Both the position numbers and the translations under genes were made by a program. Shown here one piece after another: positions 25,420 to 32,370 of a stretch of 32,456 bases of DNA (positions within the stretch are counted from its first letter, which is position 1; every line of letters begins with the position of its first letter). The stretch is from the NCBI RefSeq assembly GCF_014191495.1, contig NZ_JACHWR010000010.1, forward strand, positions 1 through 32,456, read 5' to 3'. This DNA comes from Nocardioides soli (GTDB lineage: Bacteria; Actinomycetota; Actinomycetes; Propionibacteriales; Nocardioidaceae). A model generated the notes under the pieces. It saw only the letters and a program-made list of their open reading frames with translations. It ran no database searches and was not told the origin of the DNA.

Positions 25420-26787
25420 TCAGCCCTCTCCCGAACCCTGCGCCGGATTTTCGGAGGGGGCCGCATTTTCGGAGGGGGCCGGACTCTCGGAGGCGGGCTC
25501 CGACGACTGGTTGGCGGCGAGGTTCTGCACGGTCTGCCGCGCGTCGTCGAGGTCCTCGGCCTCGATGCCCTCCTGGACCTTGCCGGCGTCGAAGTCGGAC
25601 AGCCGGTCGAGGTCGACGTCGGTGGTCTCGTAGGGCTCGGACAGGTCGATGCCGCCGATCGAGGCGTTGACGCCGCGGAAGATGACGACGGCGCCGTCCT
25701 GCTCGCCGACGTAGTACTGCTGCTGCGACCACGACCAGAGCCAGGCGAGGCCGATCCAGGCGAGGCCGACGACCACGGTGGAGGCGAAGACCCGCCGCGC
25801 CCACAGGTAGCGGCGCGGGGCGCGCGGGGCGTAGCGCGCCGCCTCCGGGTCGATCGGGTCGGCGGTGATGGCGTACGGCACGTCGTCGGGCAGGTCGGCC
25901 GGCACCGGGTCGAGCTCGCCGGTGTCGCCGGCGCGGTGCCCGCGGAAGAGGCCGCCGGTGCGGCCGCGCTGGACCCGGCGGTCGGCGGCCGCGCCGACGA
26001 CGAGCCCCTCCTGGGTGGGCGCCGCGTCGGTGGCCTCGAGGACGTCGGCGACCACGCAGGTGACGTTGTCGGTGCTGCCGGCCTCGAGGCTGGCGCGGAC
26101 CAGCTCGACCGCGGCGTACTCCGGGCTGCCGGTCGAGAGGATGTCGGCGAGCCGGCCGTCGTCGAGCACGCCGCTCGCGCCGTCGCTGCAGACCAGCAGG
26201 CGGTCGCCGACGGCGATCTCGAGCACGAAGAGGTCGGGCTCGCTGTCGCTGACGGCGTCGATGGCGCGCAGGATCAGGTTGCGGTGGGGGTGGACCTTCG
26301 CCTCGGCCTCGGTGATCCGGCCCTCGTCGATGAGGGTCTGCACGAACGTGTGGTCGACGGTGAGCTGGCGGATCGATCCGTCGCGGAAGAGGTACGCGCG
26401 GCTGTCGCCGACGTGGCCGACGCCGATCCGGAGTCCGTCGAAGACGAGCAGCGACGCCGTGGTGCTGGTGCCGCTCAGCGCGGGGTCCTCGTCGACCAGC
26501 TCGACCAGGCGGTCGTGTGCCCGGTGGACGGCGCCGGCGATGCGGGCGAGCAGCTCGTCGGGGGAGTCGCTGGTGGGTGGCTGGTCGAGCCGGCGCAGCT
26601 GGCCGATCGCGGTGGCCGAGGCGAGGTCGCCGCGGGCCGCGCCCCCGACGCCGTCGCACACCGCGAGCAGCCACGGGCCGGCGTACCCGGAGTCCTGGTT
26701 GTCGCGCCGGACCCGCCCCACGTCGGAGACGGCGCCGTAGTCGAGCCGGAATCGGGGAGCCGGCTGCTCGGTCGGCTGGTCGGTCAT
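25420..26787 (-). CDS. pstP: PP2C-type serine/threonine protein phosphatase PstP
   Basis: 455 residues, start ATG 26785-26787. The PP2C domain (14-249) has RRDNQDS, CDGVGG with metal ligand Asp45, HVGDSRAYL, CSDGASG with Asp202 and STDNVT with Asp240. A cytoplasmic linker leads to one transmembrane helix at ~333-352 and an extracytoplasmic region of ~100 residues. The C-terminal tail has SE-x-AP repeats; the DNA under it contains a tandem 18-bp repeat (units at 25447 and 25465). It dephosphorylates PknA/PknB and their targets, and the gene sits between fhaB and rodA as in mycobacteria. Confidence 0.95.
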   Translation of the reverse strand: MTDQPTEQPAPRFRLDYGAVSDVGRVRRDNQDSGYAGPWLLAVCDGVGGAARGDLASATAIGQLRRLDQPPTSDSPDELLARIAGAVHRAHDRLVELVDEDPALSGTSTTASLLVFDGLRIGVGHVGDSRAYLFRDGSIRQLTVDHTFVQTLIDEGRITEAEAKVHPHRNLILRAIDAVSDSEPDLFVLEIAVGDRLLVCSDGASGVLDDGRLADILSTGSPEYAAVELVRASLEAGSTDNVTCVVADVLEATDAAPTQEGLVVGAAADRRVQRGRTGGLFRGHRAGDTGELDPVPADLPDDVPYAITADPIDPEAARYAPRAPRRYLWARRVFASTVVVGLAWIGLAWLWSWSQQQYYVGEQDGAVVIFRGVNASIGGIDLSEPYETTDVDLDRLSDFDAGKVQEGIEAEDLDDARQTVQNLAANQSSEPASESPAPSENAAPSENPAQGSGEG

Positions 26788-26793
26788 CGGCGG

Positions 26794-27273
26794 TTACTTC
26801 CGGAGCTCGATGATCGTCTTGCCGACGCGGACCTGGGTGCCGAGGGTGATCGTGGTGGGCTGGCTGATCCGCACGGAGCCGACGTACGTGCCGTTGGTGG
26901 AGCCGAGGTCCTCGACGAACCACTGGTCTCCGGACGACGCGATCCGCGCGTGCCGGGTCGAGACGTAGTCGTCGTCGAGCCGGATCGCCGCGTCGGTGCC
27001 GCGGCCGATCAGGATCGGCGCCTGGGCGAGGTCGGCGCGCTCCCCGACGTTCGAGCCCTCGGTGACGATCGCGTGGGTCGGCGCGCTGCGGCGCTTGCCG
27101 GGCTTGGGCTGCTTGGGCGGCTTCGGCGCCTTGCCGCCGCCACCGCCGCGGGCCGCCTCGGGCACGCGCGCGCCGAACATGTCGGAGCGGATCACCGAGA
27201 TCGCGGAGAGCACGAAGATCCAGAGGATCGCCAGGTACGCGACTCGGATCAGGAAGAGCGTCAGCTCGGACAA
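26794..27273 (-). CDS. fhaB: FHA domain membrane protein FhaB (FipA)
   Basis: 159 residues with a TTG start (27271-27273), four bases after the fhaA stop, TGAGG nearby. One N-terminal transmembrane helix (~5-28), a Gly/Lys/Pro linker (43-62), then an FHA domain at ~86-155 with LIGRGTDAAIRL, the phosphothreonine-binding S105-x2-H108 and GSTNGT. FHA domains read phosphothreonine marks made by PknA/PknB; FhaB in mycobacteria links division proteins FtsZ and FtsQ. No better ATG or GTG start exists in frame. Confidence 0.93.
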   Translation of the reverse strand: MSELTLFLIRVAYLAILWIFVLSAISVIRSDMFGARVPEAARGGGGGKAPKPPKQPKPGKRRSAPTHAIVTEGSNVGERADLAQAPILIGRGTDAAIRLDDDYVSTRHARIASSGDQWFVEDLGSTNGTYVGSVRISQPTTITLGTQVRVGKTIIELRK

Positions 27274-27277
27274 TGCC

Positions 27278-27985
27278 TCACCGGTCCTCGAGGATGCGGA
27301 CGACGAGCGTGGTGTTGCCGATCCGGACCTCCGAGCCGTCGCGCAGGCCGGTCGCGGAGATGCGGTGGCCGTCGACGAGCATGCCGTTGGTCGAGCCGAG
27401 GTCGTGGACCTCGATCGCGATGCCCCGGGAACCGCCGCCGGTCACGAAGAACTCCACGTGCCGCCTGCTCACCCCGGGGTCGTTGATGCGCAGGTCGGCG
27501 TCGGTGCCGCGGCCCACCACCAGGCTCGGCGGCTGCAGCGGGTGGCGGGTGCCGTTGACCTCGAGGAACGCCCGCGCCCGGCCCACCTGGGTCGCGGTCG
27601 CGTCGCTGGTGACCTTCGCCTGGGCGCGGCTGCGGATCCGGAACCGGCCGGTGGTGAGGTCGTCGGCCGGGTCGAACCCGATCGTCACCGGACCCGGGAA
27701 GACGTAGCTCTGCTCGTCGGCGTGGTCGCGCAGCTGGCGCACCAGGTCGTCGGCCAGCGCGCTGTCGTACGGCGCGAGCCGGTCGAGGTCGGTGGCCGAG
27801 AGCTCCACGTGGAAGTCGTTGGGCACCAGACGGCGGTCGCGGGAGAGGATCTGGGCGTTGTTGTCGCACTCGCGCTGCAGCGCCGCCGCGATCTCGACGG
27901 GCTGCACCGCCGAGCGGAAGGCGCGCGCGAACGCGCCCGAGATCATCTGCTCGAGCCGGTTCTCCAGTCGCTGGAGTCCGCCCAC
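27278..27985 (-). CDS. fhaA: FhaA: DUF3662 and FHA domain protein
   Basis: 235 residues, start GTG 27983-27985 with AAGGAGG upstream; longer starts lack conserved sequence. The DUF3662 domain covers ~1-118 (GLQRLENRLEQMISGAFARAF, LVPNDFHVELS). The FHA domain covers ~150-230 with VVGRGTDADLRI, S-RRH and GSTNGMLVDG. In M. tuberculosis the two domains are joined by a very long linker (about 527 residues in total); here the linker is only ~30 residues. FhaA binds phosphorylated MviN and so restrains peptidoglycan synthesis. First gene of the operon running to pknB. Confidence 0.93.
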   Translation of the reverse strand: MGGLQRLENRLEQMISGAFARAFRSAVQPVEIAAALQRECDNNAQILSRDRRLVPNDFHVELSATDLDRLAPYDSALADDLVRQLRDHADEQSYVFPGPVTIGFDPADDLTTGRFRIRSRAQAKVTSDATATQVGRARAFLEVNGTRHPLQPPSLVVGRGTDADLRINDPGVSRRHVEFFVTGGGSRGIAIEVHDLGSTNGMLVDGHRISATGLRDGSEVRIGNTTLVVRILEDR

Positions 27986-28215
27986 GTGCCCTCCTTCCGT
28001 CCCAGTCGTCCGGGGCTGCCGGGGTCGGTCCCGGACGTCGTGCCCGCTCTGCGCGCGACGAAACCGGAGCCCACCCGACCGGGGGGCCGGGTTGCCACGA
28101 TCGTATCGGGGTGAGACAGCCGGGCGGGGGACCGGCGCTTCCGCCGTACGTCGCCGGCCGGTGGTCGGGCGAGTGCCCGGGCGGTCCCGGTTTGGGCCGC
28201 AGCGCGGCCCTGGGA

Positions 28216-28221
28216 TAGCCT
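28216..28221 (+). promoter_or_regulatory. Candidate -10 (TAGCCT) for tRNA-Leu
   Basis: TAGCCT ends 13 bases before the tRNA 5' end, the same spacing as the tRNA-Ile promoter. A weak TTTGGG (28191-28196) is 19 bases upstream. Confidence 0.35.
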
Positions 28222-28234
28222 TGCTCCGCTTCAC

Positions 28235-28318
28235 GCGCGAGTGGCGGAATAGGCAGACGCGCACGGTTCAGGTCCGTGTGCCCGAAAGGGCGTGGGGGTT
28301 CAACTCCCCCCTCGCGCA
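28235..28318 (+). tRNA. tRNA-Leu (anticodon CAG)
   Basis: 84-nt class II tRNA. Acceptor GCGCGAG pairs with CTCGCGC (28311-28317), discriminator A 28318. The anticodon stem CACGG/CCGTG holds loop TTCAGGT with CAG at 28269-28271. The long variable arm (TGCCCGAAAGGGCG) and T-arm GGGGGTTCAACTCCCCC are clear. CCA is not encoded. It decodes CUG, the main leucine codon in GC-rich genomes. Confidence 0.97.
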
Positions 28319-28332
28319 CGTGTGCAAGTGAG

Positions 28333-28365
28333 ACAAGGCCCCGGGTCATCGACCCGGGGCCTTGT
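28333..28365 (+). terminator. Strong rho-independent-type terminator after tRNA-Leu
   Basis: A perfect 14-bp stem (28333-28346 with 28352-28365) closes loop CATCG, 14 bases after the tRNA. AAGGCCCCGGGT on the left and TTGTTC at the tail fit the actinobacterial style. It may also end the convergent DUF202 transcript. Confidence 0.85.
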
Positions 28366-28428
28366 TCATCTCCGCGTGTCCGATGTCTGGGCACCTGCTG
28401 GGTCGGAGCAGTCGTCGCCCTCGCGGGG

Positions 28429-28746
28429 CTATGCGCGTAGGGTCGCGGCCATTTCGACGCACGCGATCAGACAGATCGCCACCGTCAGAGCCCACGGAGG
28501 TCGCCCGTCGGGAGGGGTGCGGCGTCGGCTCTTCGCATCTCGCTCGGATGTCCGACTGCTGAACATCACGACCACCCACATGGAGAACAGCACCGCGACG
28601 CCGAGCAGGACCGGCACGAGAAGGTCGATGCGGTCGAGGGTGAGGCGAGCGACGACGGCGGCGCCCGCGGCCGTCGCCAAGCCGGTCCGTTGCCACGCCA
28701 GGTCAGTGCGCTCGCTCGAGCGTCCCGTGTCCAACTCGGTCTGCAT
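28429..28746 (-). CDS. DUF202 domain protein, short
   Basis: 105 residues from ATG 28744-28746, one base after the reconstructed stop of the upstream DUF202 frame. DUF202 is marked by ERTDLAWQRTGLA at 12-24. Three hydrophobic helices follow, about 26-40, 43-62 and 86-102, linked by a basic loop (SERDAKSRRR). Pairs of DUF202 genes of unequal length (YidG/YidH types) are common; function is unknown. Translation probably depended on the upstream DUF202 frame, which is now interrupted by a stop codon. Confidence 0.8.
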   Translation of the reverse strand: MQTELDTGRSSERTDLAWQRTGLATAAGAAVVARLTLDRIDLLVPVLLGVAVLFSMWVVVMFSSRTSERDAKSRRRTPPDGRPPWALTVAICLIACVEMAATLRA

Positions 28747-28747
28747 C

Positions 28748-29119
28748 TCAGATGCTCTCGATGAGAATGACGACGCTGACGATCGCGACGCCCGCAACGA
28801 CGATGAGCGCGAGTCCGAACCCGGGTAGTGAGGCTCCGCGCCTTATCGCACGTTCAGACAACGACCACCGGATTCATGCAAGGACCGCGGACACCAGTCC
28901 AAGCGTGATGAACGTGCACACCAGGGTGCGCCGGCCGTACTCGGACAGATCGAGGTCGACGACATCGATGGCGATCGCGGCGGCGAGCAAGGCCAGGGAG
29001 GTTCGGATCCAGGCCAAGAAGGTTCGCTCGTTCGCAAGGCTGAACCTGTAGTCGGGGTCTTGCCCTTCTGCGTAGATCCAAGACGGCCAGCGGGTCCTGG
29101 TCCTGTTCGTTCGTGTCAC
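28748..29119 (-). pseudogene. DUF202 (YidH-like) gene interrupted by an in-frame TGA
   Basis: From GTG 29117-29119 (GTG 29131 is an alternative) the frame reads DPDYRFSLANERTFLAWIRTSLALLAAAIAIDV, the DUF202 signature, and proceeds to LGLVSAVLA. It then meets TGA at 28876-28874. Without any frameshift the same frame continues IRWSLSERAIRRG and a third hydrophobic helix (GLALIVVAGVAIVSVVILIES) to TGA at 28750-28748, the normal family ending, one base before the next DUF202 start. A single nonsense mutation (from TGG, CGA or GGA) explains this. A truncated protein with two helices could still be made. Confidence 0.7.
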
Positions 29120-29134
29120 GGCTCGGCCCACCTG

Positions 29135-29848
29135 CTAGAGCCCGAGGGCTTCGACGAGCGCATGTGGGCGGAGCAGCATCGCGTCGTGTCCACAGGGGAC
29201 TTCGGCGTAGCTCCAACCGGGGTCGTTGCGCAGCTGGTCGGCGACGGGGTTGGGGCGATTCGGTCGGTCCGGGGTGCCCGCGCACCGGATGTAACGACGC
29301 TCGAGTGGTGGCACCGACGTTTCGGGGAGCGCCTGCTCGAAGGTCTCGATCGGTTGAGCCGTCAGTCGGGCTTCCGTCCAAGCCGCGAGGTCGGGATCGG
29401 TGATGCCGAAGAGCGACGGAGGCCGCGGCCGTACCCAACCTGAATCGGAGGTGGAGAGGAGGTTCAGCCTGAGCTCGTCCGGAACGAGGTCGAAGAAGGA
29501 CTGTCCGGGCCGAGGTACGAACGCGTCCAGGTAGACGAGGCGTCCCAAGCGCTCACCCGCGACTTGTGCGGCCCCGGTGATCACCATCGACCCGTAGCTG
29601 TGTCCCACCAGTACGACGTCGTGAAGATCGCTGGCCTGCAACAAGTCGACCACCTGGTTGACGTGGTCATGCAGGCCCGGACGGCGGGAGGACTCGGCAC
29701 CTGCATTTGGTCGGGTCGCACGGAAGGGACCCATGCCCAGCAAGGTCGGTGCGTGGACGCTGTGGCCGTCGCGTCGAAGGATCTCGGCGACGGAGTTCCA
29801 GCACCATCCGCCATGCCACGCTCCGTGCACGAGGACCAGGGTCGCCAT
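29135..29848 (-). CDS. Alpha/beta fold hydrolase (esterase family)
   Basis: 237 residues from ATG 29846-29848. The fold is shown by LVLVHGAWHGGWCWNSV at 4-20 with the oxyanion HGAWHG, the nucleophile elbow GHSYGS with Ser84, LVYLDAFVPRPGQS (the catalytic-acid strand region) and the C-terminal CGHDAMLLRP with His221. The HGAWHGxWCW start and YLDAFVP segment resemble the plant methyl-esterase/salicylate-binding and bacterial EstC-like esterases. Substrate unknown; cytoplasmic, no signal peptide. First gene of a minus-strand run with the two DUF202 genes. Confidence 0.88.
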   Translation of the reverse strand: MATLVLVHGAWHGGWCWNSVAEILRRDGHSVHAPTLLGMGPFRATRPNAGAESSRRPGLHDHVNQVVDLLQASDLHDVVLVGHSYGSMVITGAAQVAGERLGRLVYLDAFVPRPGQSFFDLVPDELRLNLLSTSDSGWVRPRPPSLFGITDPDLAAWTEARLTAQPIETFEQALPETSVPPLERRYIRCAGTPDRPNRPNPVADQLRNDPGWSYAEVPCGHDAMLLRPHALVEALGL

Positions 29849-29996
29849 GGAATGCCTATCGGTTCATAGATCCGTCATGGTCGTGGCGCGTCGGCGCTGG
29901 CAACGGATCGACGAGCAACGAGTCTCGCCAGCCGGTGGCTTCGACGCCAATGCCGAACTGGCCCCGAGCAATGCACGACCAGGCATGTCATCGCAG

Positions 29997-30020
29997 GGAC
30001 GACCGGATGTGCGGTCGTCC
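29997..30020. repeat. Inverted repeat upstream of the IS element
   Basis: GGACGACCG (29997-30005) and CGGTCGTCC (30012-30020) form a 9-bp stem with loop GATGTG. It lies in the 217-base gap between the hydrolase gene and the IS left end, where no gene is seen. It could be an operator for the hydrolase gene or a remnant. Confidence 0.4.
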
Positions 30021-30125
30021 TGGCTGGACGCAGTGCCGGTGGCTGTCTCGATCGGAGGGGGCTGATGAGCGGATCTGTGACATCTGAGATCGCTTGACGA
30101 GTTGTCAGGCTGGAAGGATGTTGCT

Positions 30126-30434
30126 GTGCCCAAGCCCTACCCCCGCGAGTTCCGTGAGGACGTCGTCCGGGTCGCCCGTAGTCGTGGTCCTGGGGTGACG
30201 CTGGCCCAGGTCGCGACCGACTTCGGAGTCCACGAGATGACGATCTCGAAGTGGCTTCGTCAGGCTGATGTCGAGGACGGCGTGAAGCCCGGCGTCACCA
30301 CCGACGAGTCCCGCGAATTGCGTGAGTTGAAGCGTCGCAACCGGCTCCTGGAGCAGGAGAACGAGGTACTGCGTCGGGCTGCGGCTTACCTGTCGCAGGC
30401 CCAGCTACCGGGAAAAGGCTCTACCCGCTCGTGA
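30126..30434 (+). CDS. IS3-family transposase OrfA (helix-turn-helix)
   Basis: 102 residues from GTG 30126, with GGAAGGA 7 bases upstream; the in-frame TTG at 30102 is less likely. Residues ~26-48 form the HTH (LAQVATDFGVHEMTISKWL) that binds the element ends. Residues ~65-92 form a leucine-zipper-like coil (LRELKRRNRLLEQENEVL) typical of IS3 OrfA. It ends in TGA 30432-30434 overlapping the OrfB GTG. The tail codes the G-GGA-AAA heptamer used for the -1 shift to OrfAB. Confidence 0.92.
   Translation: MPKPYPREFREDVVRVARSRGPGVTLAQVATDFGVHEMTISKWLRQADVEDGVKPGVTTDESRELRELKRRNRLLEQENEVLRRAAAYLSQAQLPGKGSTRS
30410..30416 (+). promoter_or_regulatory. Programmed -1 ribosomal frameshift heptamer (G GGA AAA)
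   Basis: GGGAAAA in the OrfA frame reads ccG-GGA-AAA, an X-XXY-YYZ slippery site. A -1 shift enters the OrfB frame, which is open from here (RLYPLVRELAAAG) and yields the OrfAB fusion transposase. Position 18 bases before the OrfA stop is as expected for IS3 elements. Confidence 0.7.
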
Positions 30435-31315
30435 GAGAGCTCGCCGCGGCCGGTGCCCCGCTCCGGGTACCGGTCGCGGTGGCGTGCCGGGTGCTCAAGC
30501 TCCACCGCCAGCACTACTACGCCTGGCTCGCCTGCCCGGTCACCGACAGCGAACTCGAGGAGGCCTACCTCGCGAACGCGATCTTCGACGCCCACCGCGA
30601 GGACCCCGAGTTCGGCTACCGGCTGCTCTTCGACGAGATCACCGACGCTGGCCACCAGGTGTCCGAGCGGACGGTGTGGAAGATCTGCTCGAGCAACGAG
30701 TGGTGGTGCGTCTTCGGCAAGAAGCGCCGCGGGAAGAAGGACCTGCCCGGTGCGCCCGCCCACGACGACCTGGTTCGCCGCGAGTTCACCGCACCCGGTC
30801 CGAACCAGCTCTGGCTCACCGACATCTCTGAGCACCCGACCGCGGTCGGGAAGCTCTACATCTGCGCGGTCAAGGACGTGTGGTCCAACCGGATCGTGGG
30901 CTACTCCATCGACTCCCGGATGACCTCCCAGCTCGCGGTTGACGCACTCGAGTCCGCCGTCGCCAGGCGCACTGCTGGGGGTGGATCGGTGGCCGGCTGC
31001 AAGCTGCACTCAGACAGGGGCGGCCAGTTTCGGAGTCGGAAGCTGCAGCAGTCGTTGTGGCGCCACCAGATGCTCGGCTCCATGGGCCAGGTCGGCTCAG
31101 CCGGCGACAACGCGGCCATGGAGAGCTTCTTCAGCCTGCTCCAACACAACGTCCTCGACCGGCAGAAGTGGGCCAACCGCGAGGAGCTCCGCATCGCGAT
31201 CGTGACCTGGATCGAGCGGACCTACCACCGCCGACGACGCCAAGCCCGACTCGGCCGATTGACCCCCATCGAGTACGAAGCCATCATGACCACGCTGGCC
31301 GAACAGGCCGCCTAA
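30431..31315 (+). CDS. IS3-family transposase OrfB (DDE integrase core)
   Basis: 294 residues from GTG 30431; in vivo mostly made as OrfAB by frameshifting. The catalytic triad is Asp131 in WLTDISE, Asp195 in LHSDRGGQF and Glu231 in AAMESFFSLLQ, with 35 residues between the last two, the DD(35)E spacing of IS3. The N-terminal part holds the HTH_21-like region (DPEFGYRLLFDEI). The C-terminal end keeps RRRQARLGRLTPIEYE. All parts are intact. The stop TAA lies six bases before the right inverted repeat. Confidence 0.95.
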   Translation: MRELAAAGAPLRVPVAVACRVLKLHRQHYYAWLACPVTDSELEEAYLANAIFDAHREDPEFGYRLLFDEITDAGHQVSERTVWKICSSNEWWCVFGKKRRGKKDLPGAPAHDDLVRREFTAPGPNQLWLTDISEHPTAVGKLYICAVKDVWSNRIVGYSIDSRMTSQLAVDALESAVARRTAGGGSVAGCKLHSDRGGQFRSRKLQQSLWRHQMLGSMGQVGSAGDNAAMESFFSLLQHNVLDRQKWANREELRIAIVTWIERTYHRRRRQARLGRLTPIEYEAIMTTLAEQAA

Positions 31316-31401
31316 CCGACTGTCACAGATCGGTGCAGCAGCCCCGCCATGCTGGATAGAAGGTGCCCGGCAGCCAGCCAGGGCACTGACGAGGAGGGCA
31401 G

Positions 31402-31785
31402 ATGCTCGCGCTCGCGATCGTTGTCATCACACTGGCGCTGGTCTTCTACACGATCGGTGTCTGGTCCGAGCGCGTCCAGGGGATCCTGAAACCCTGGCAC
31501 GCCGCCGCCTTCGCCGCCGGCCTGCTGTGCGACGGTGCCGGGACCCTCCTGATGAGCCGGATCGCCGATGAGTCCGACGAACCCACCAGTGCGTTCAACA
31601 CGGTCATGATCTGGACGGGCGGCCTGGCGATCGCACTGATGGCGATCCACCTCATGTGGGCGATCATCGTCCTGATCCGGGACCGCGAGTCCGAGAAGGC
31701 CAGCTTCCATCGTTTCAGCGTCGTCGTGTGGGCGATCTGGCTGGTGCCGTACGTCACCGGAGCCATCGGAGCCATGACGGCCTAG
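31402..31785 (+). CDS. HsmA family (TIGR03987) integral membrane protein
   Basis: 127 residues from ATG 31402, GAGGAGGG upstream. Four hydrophobic helices are evident: LALAIVVITLALVFYTIGVW, AAAFAAGLLCDGAGTLLM, FNTVMIWTGGLAIALMAIHLMWAIIV and FSVVVWAIWLVPYVTGAIG. The motifs YTIGVWSE, LKPWHAAAF and FHRFSVVVWAIWL match the TIGR03987/HsmA family, linked to haem-stress tolerance in some Gram-positives; that role here is inferred. Its TAG stop is the left CTAG end of repeat element copy B, which abuts it directly. The IS3 element ends about 60 bases upstream and may influence its expression. Confidence 0.82.
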   Translation: MLALAIVVITLALVFYTIGVWSERVQGILKPWHAAAFAAGLLCDGAGTLLMSRIADESDEPTSAFNTVMIWTGGLAIALMAIHLMWAIIVLIRDRESEKASFHRFSVVVWAIWLVPYVTGAIGAMTA

Positions 31786-31946
31786 ATGACTAATTCCAAG
31801 GCCTCGCACGCTGCGCGACGCTCATCATCCGCTCCGGCGGCGTTGCCGAGGCTTGAAAGACGTCCAGTCTGCCGACGCATCGGCGCCTTGCCGGAGCGGC
31901 GCTGAGCGCCGCTCGCTTGCACGATCCCTTGGAATTAGTCATCTAG
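31782..31946. repeat. 165-nt CTAG-ended inverted-repeat element (copy B)
   Basis: The arms (31781-31801 and 31927-31947) are perfect 21-base inverted repeats including the CTAG ends. Inside are a second inverted pair, CCGCTCCGGC (31829-31838) with GCCGGAGCGG (31890-31899), and a hairpin GCGGCGC-TGA-GCGCCGC (31896-31912). GCGGCGTTGCCG (31837-31848) lies at offset 56, against 57 in copy A at 19135. GGCGCCT, TGAGC and TGCA follow at similar offsets. No coding capacity is seen. It separates the HsmA-type gene from the convergent YqeY-like gene. Confidence 0.7.
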
Positions 31947-31992
31947 GGCCGTGGGCGCCCCGACCTGCGGGCAGTGCCCGTCGTTGCGGCGT

Positions 31993-32358
31993 TCAGCCCG
32001 GGACTACGGCCTCGACGGTCTCGGCGATCCGGACCAGCTCGGTGCTCCGCTCGTGCTGTCCGGCCGTGGCGAGAGCGGCCGCCGAGGACCGCAGCTCGGC
32101 GATCTCGCGCTCGACCACGGCGCGTTCGTCATCGGGGGAGAGGACACGGCGCGCCGCCTCGGCGGCGCCGAGGCCGGTCGAGGCGCCGGCGATGTGCTCG
32201 GAGGTGGCCACCGGGGCGTCGTGGGCCGTCACGGGCACCGCTTCGGCGTTCTCCAGGGCGGCGAGGATGCTCCGCATCGCGCCGGCGGTCTGCCGGTCGT
32301 GGGCCCGCATCGCCGCGGTGAGGCGGTCGCGGAGTGCTACCCGGAGGGGTGAGGTCAT
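31993..32358 (-). CDS. GatB/YqeY-like domain protein
   Basis: 121 residues from ATG 32356-32358. The N-terminus LRVALRDRLTAAMRAHDRQTAGAMRSILAALENAE follows the YqeY pattern of a helix carrying a short basic/Asp motif. The C-terminal part (EREIAELRSSAAALATAGQHERSTELVRIAETVEAVVP) matches the family's charged helix and terminal P. It is shorter than classical YqeY (~150) because the central region is reduced. The domain resembles the tRNA-binding tail of GatB; its role alone is unknown. Leaderless -10 upstream. Confidence 0.75.
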   Translation of the reverse strand: MTSPLRVALRDRLTAAMRAHDRQTAGAMRSILAALENAEAVPVTAHDAPVATSEHIAGASTGLGAAEAARRVLSPDDERAVVEREIAELRSSAAALATAGQHERSTELVRIAETVEAVVPG

Positions 32359-32364
32359 GACGAG

Positions 32365-32370
32365 AACCTA
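32365..32370 (-). promoter_or_regulatory. Leaderless -10 element (TAGGTT) for the YqeY-like gene
   Basis: On the minus strand TAGGTT ends 6 bases before the ATG at 32358, with no Shine-Dalgarno; same layout as the SURF1 and DUF881 promoters. The remaining bases to 32456 show no gene. Confidence 0.45.

Larger units (their letters stand above)
30066..31337 (+). mobile_element. IS3-family insertion sequence with two overlapping transposase frames
   Basis: About 1272 bases. Imperfect terminal inverted repeats begin TG: left 30066-30082 and right 31321-31337 match at 14 of 17 positions, including 11 exact (GATCTGTGACA). Similarity continues weakly outward to 30058 and 31345, so the exact ends are uncertain by ~8 bases. 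No target duplication is recognisable for either choice. OrfA and OrfB are intact and overlap, with a slippery heptamer, so the copy may be active. Confidence 0.8.

Noticed and set aside
24009..25466. N-terminal extension of pbpA to 976 residues, and of rodA to 972
   Set aside because: The extra sequence is Arg/Pro/Ala-rich and out of frame with rodA or pstP. GTG 24008 and ATG 25417 have the right family starts and the coupling overlaps.
28100..28105. TACGAT on the minus strand as -10 for the fhaA operon
   Set aside because: No acceptable -35 at 16-19 bases and too long a leader to decide; left unassigned.
28874..28876. TGA as a selenocysteine codon in the DUF202 gene
   Set aside because: DUF202 proteins have no known selenocysteine, and no SECIS-like hairpin was recognised next to the codon; nonsense mutation is simpler.
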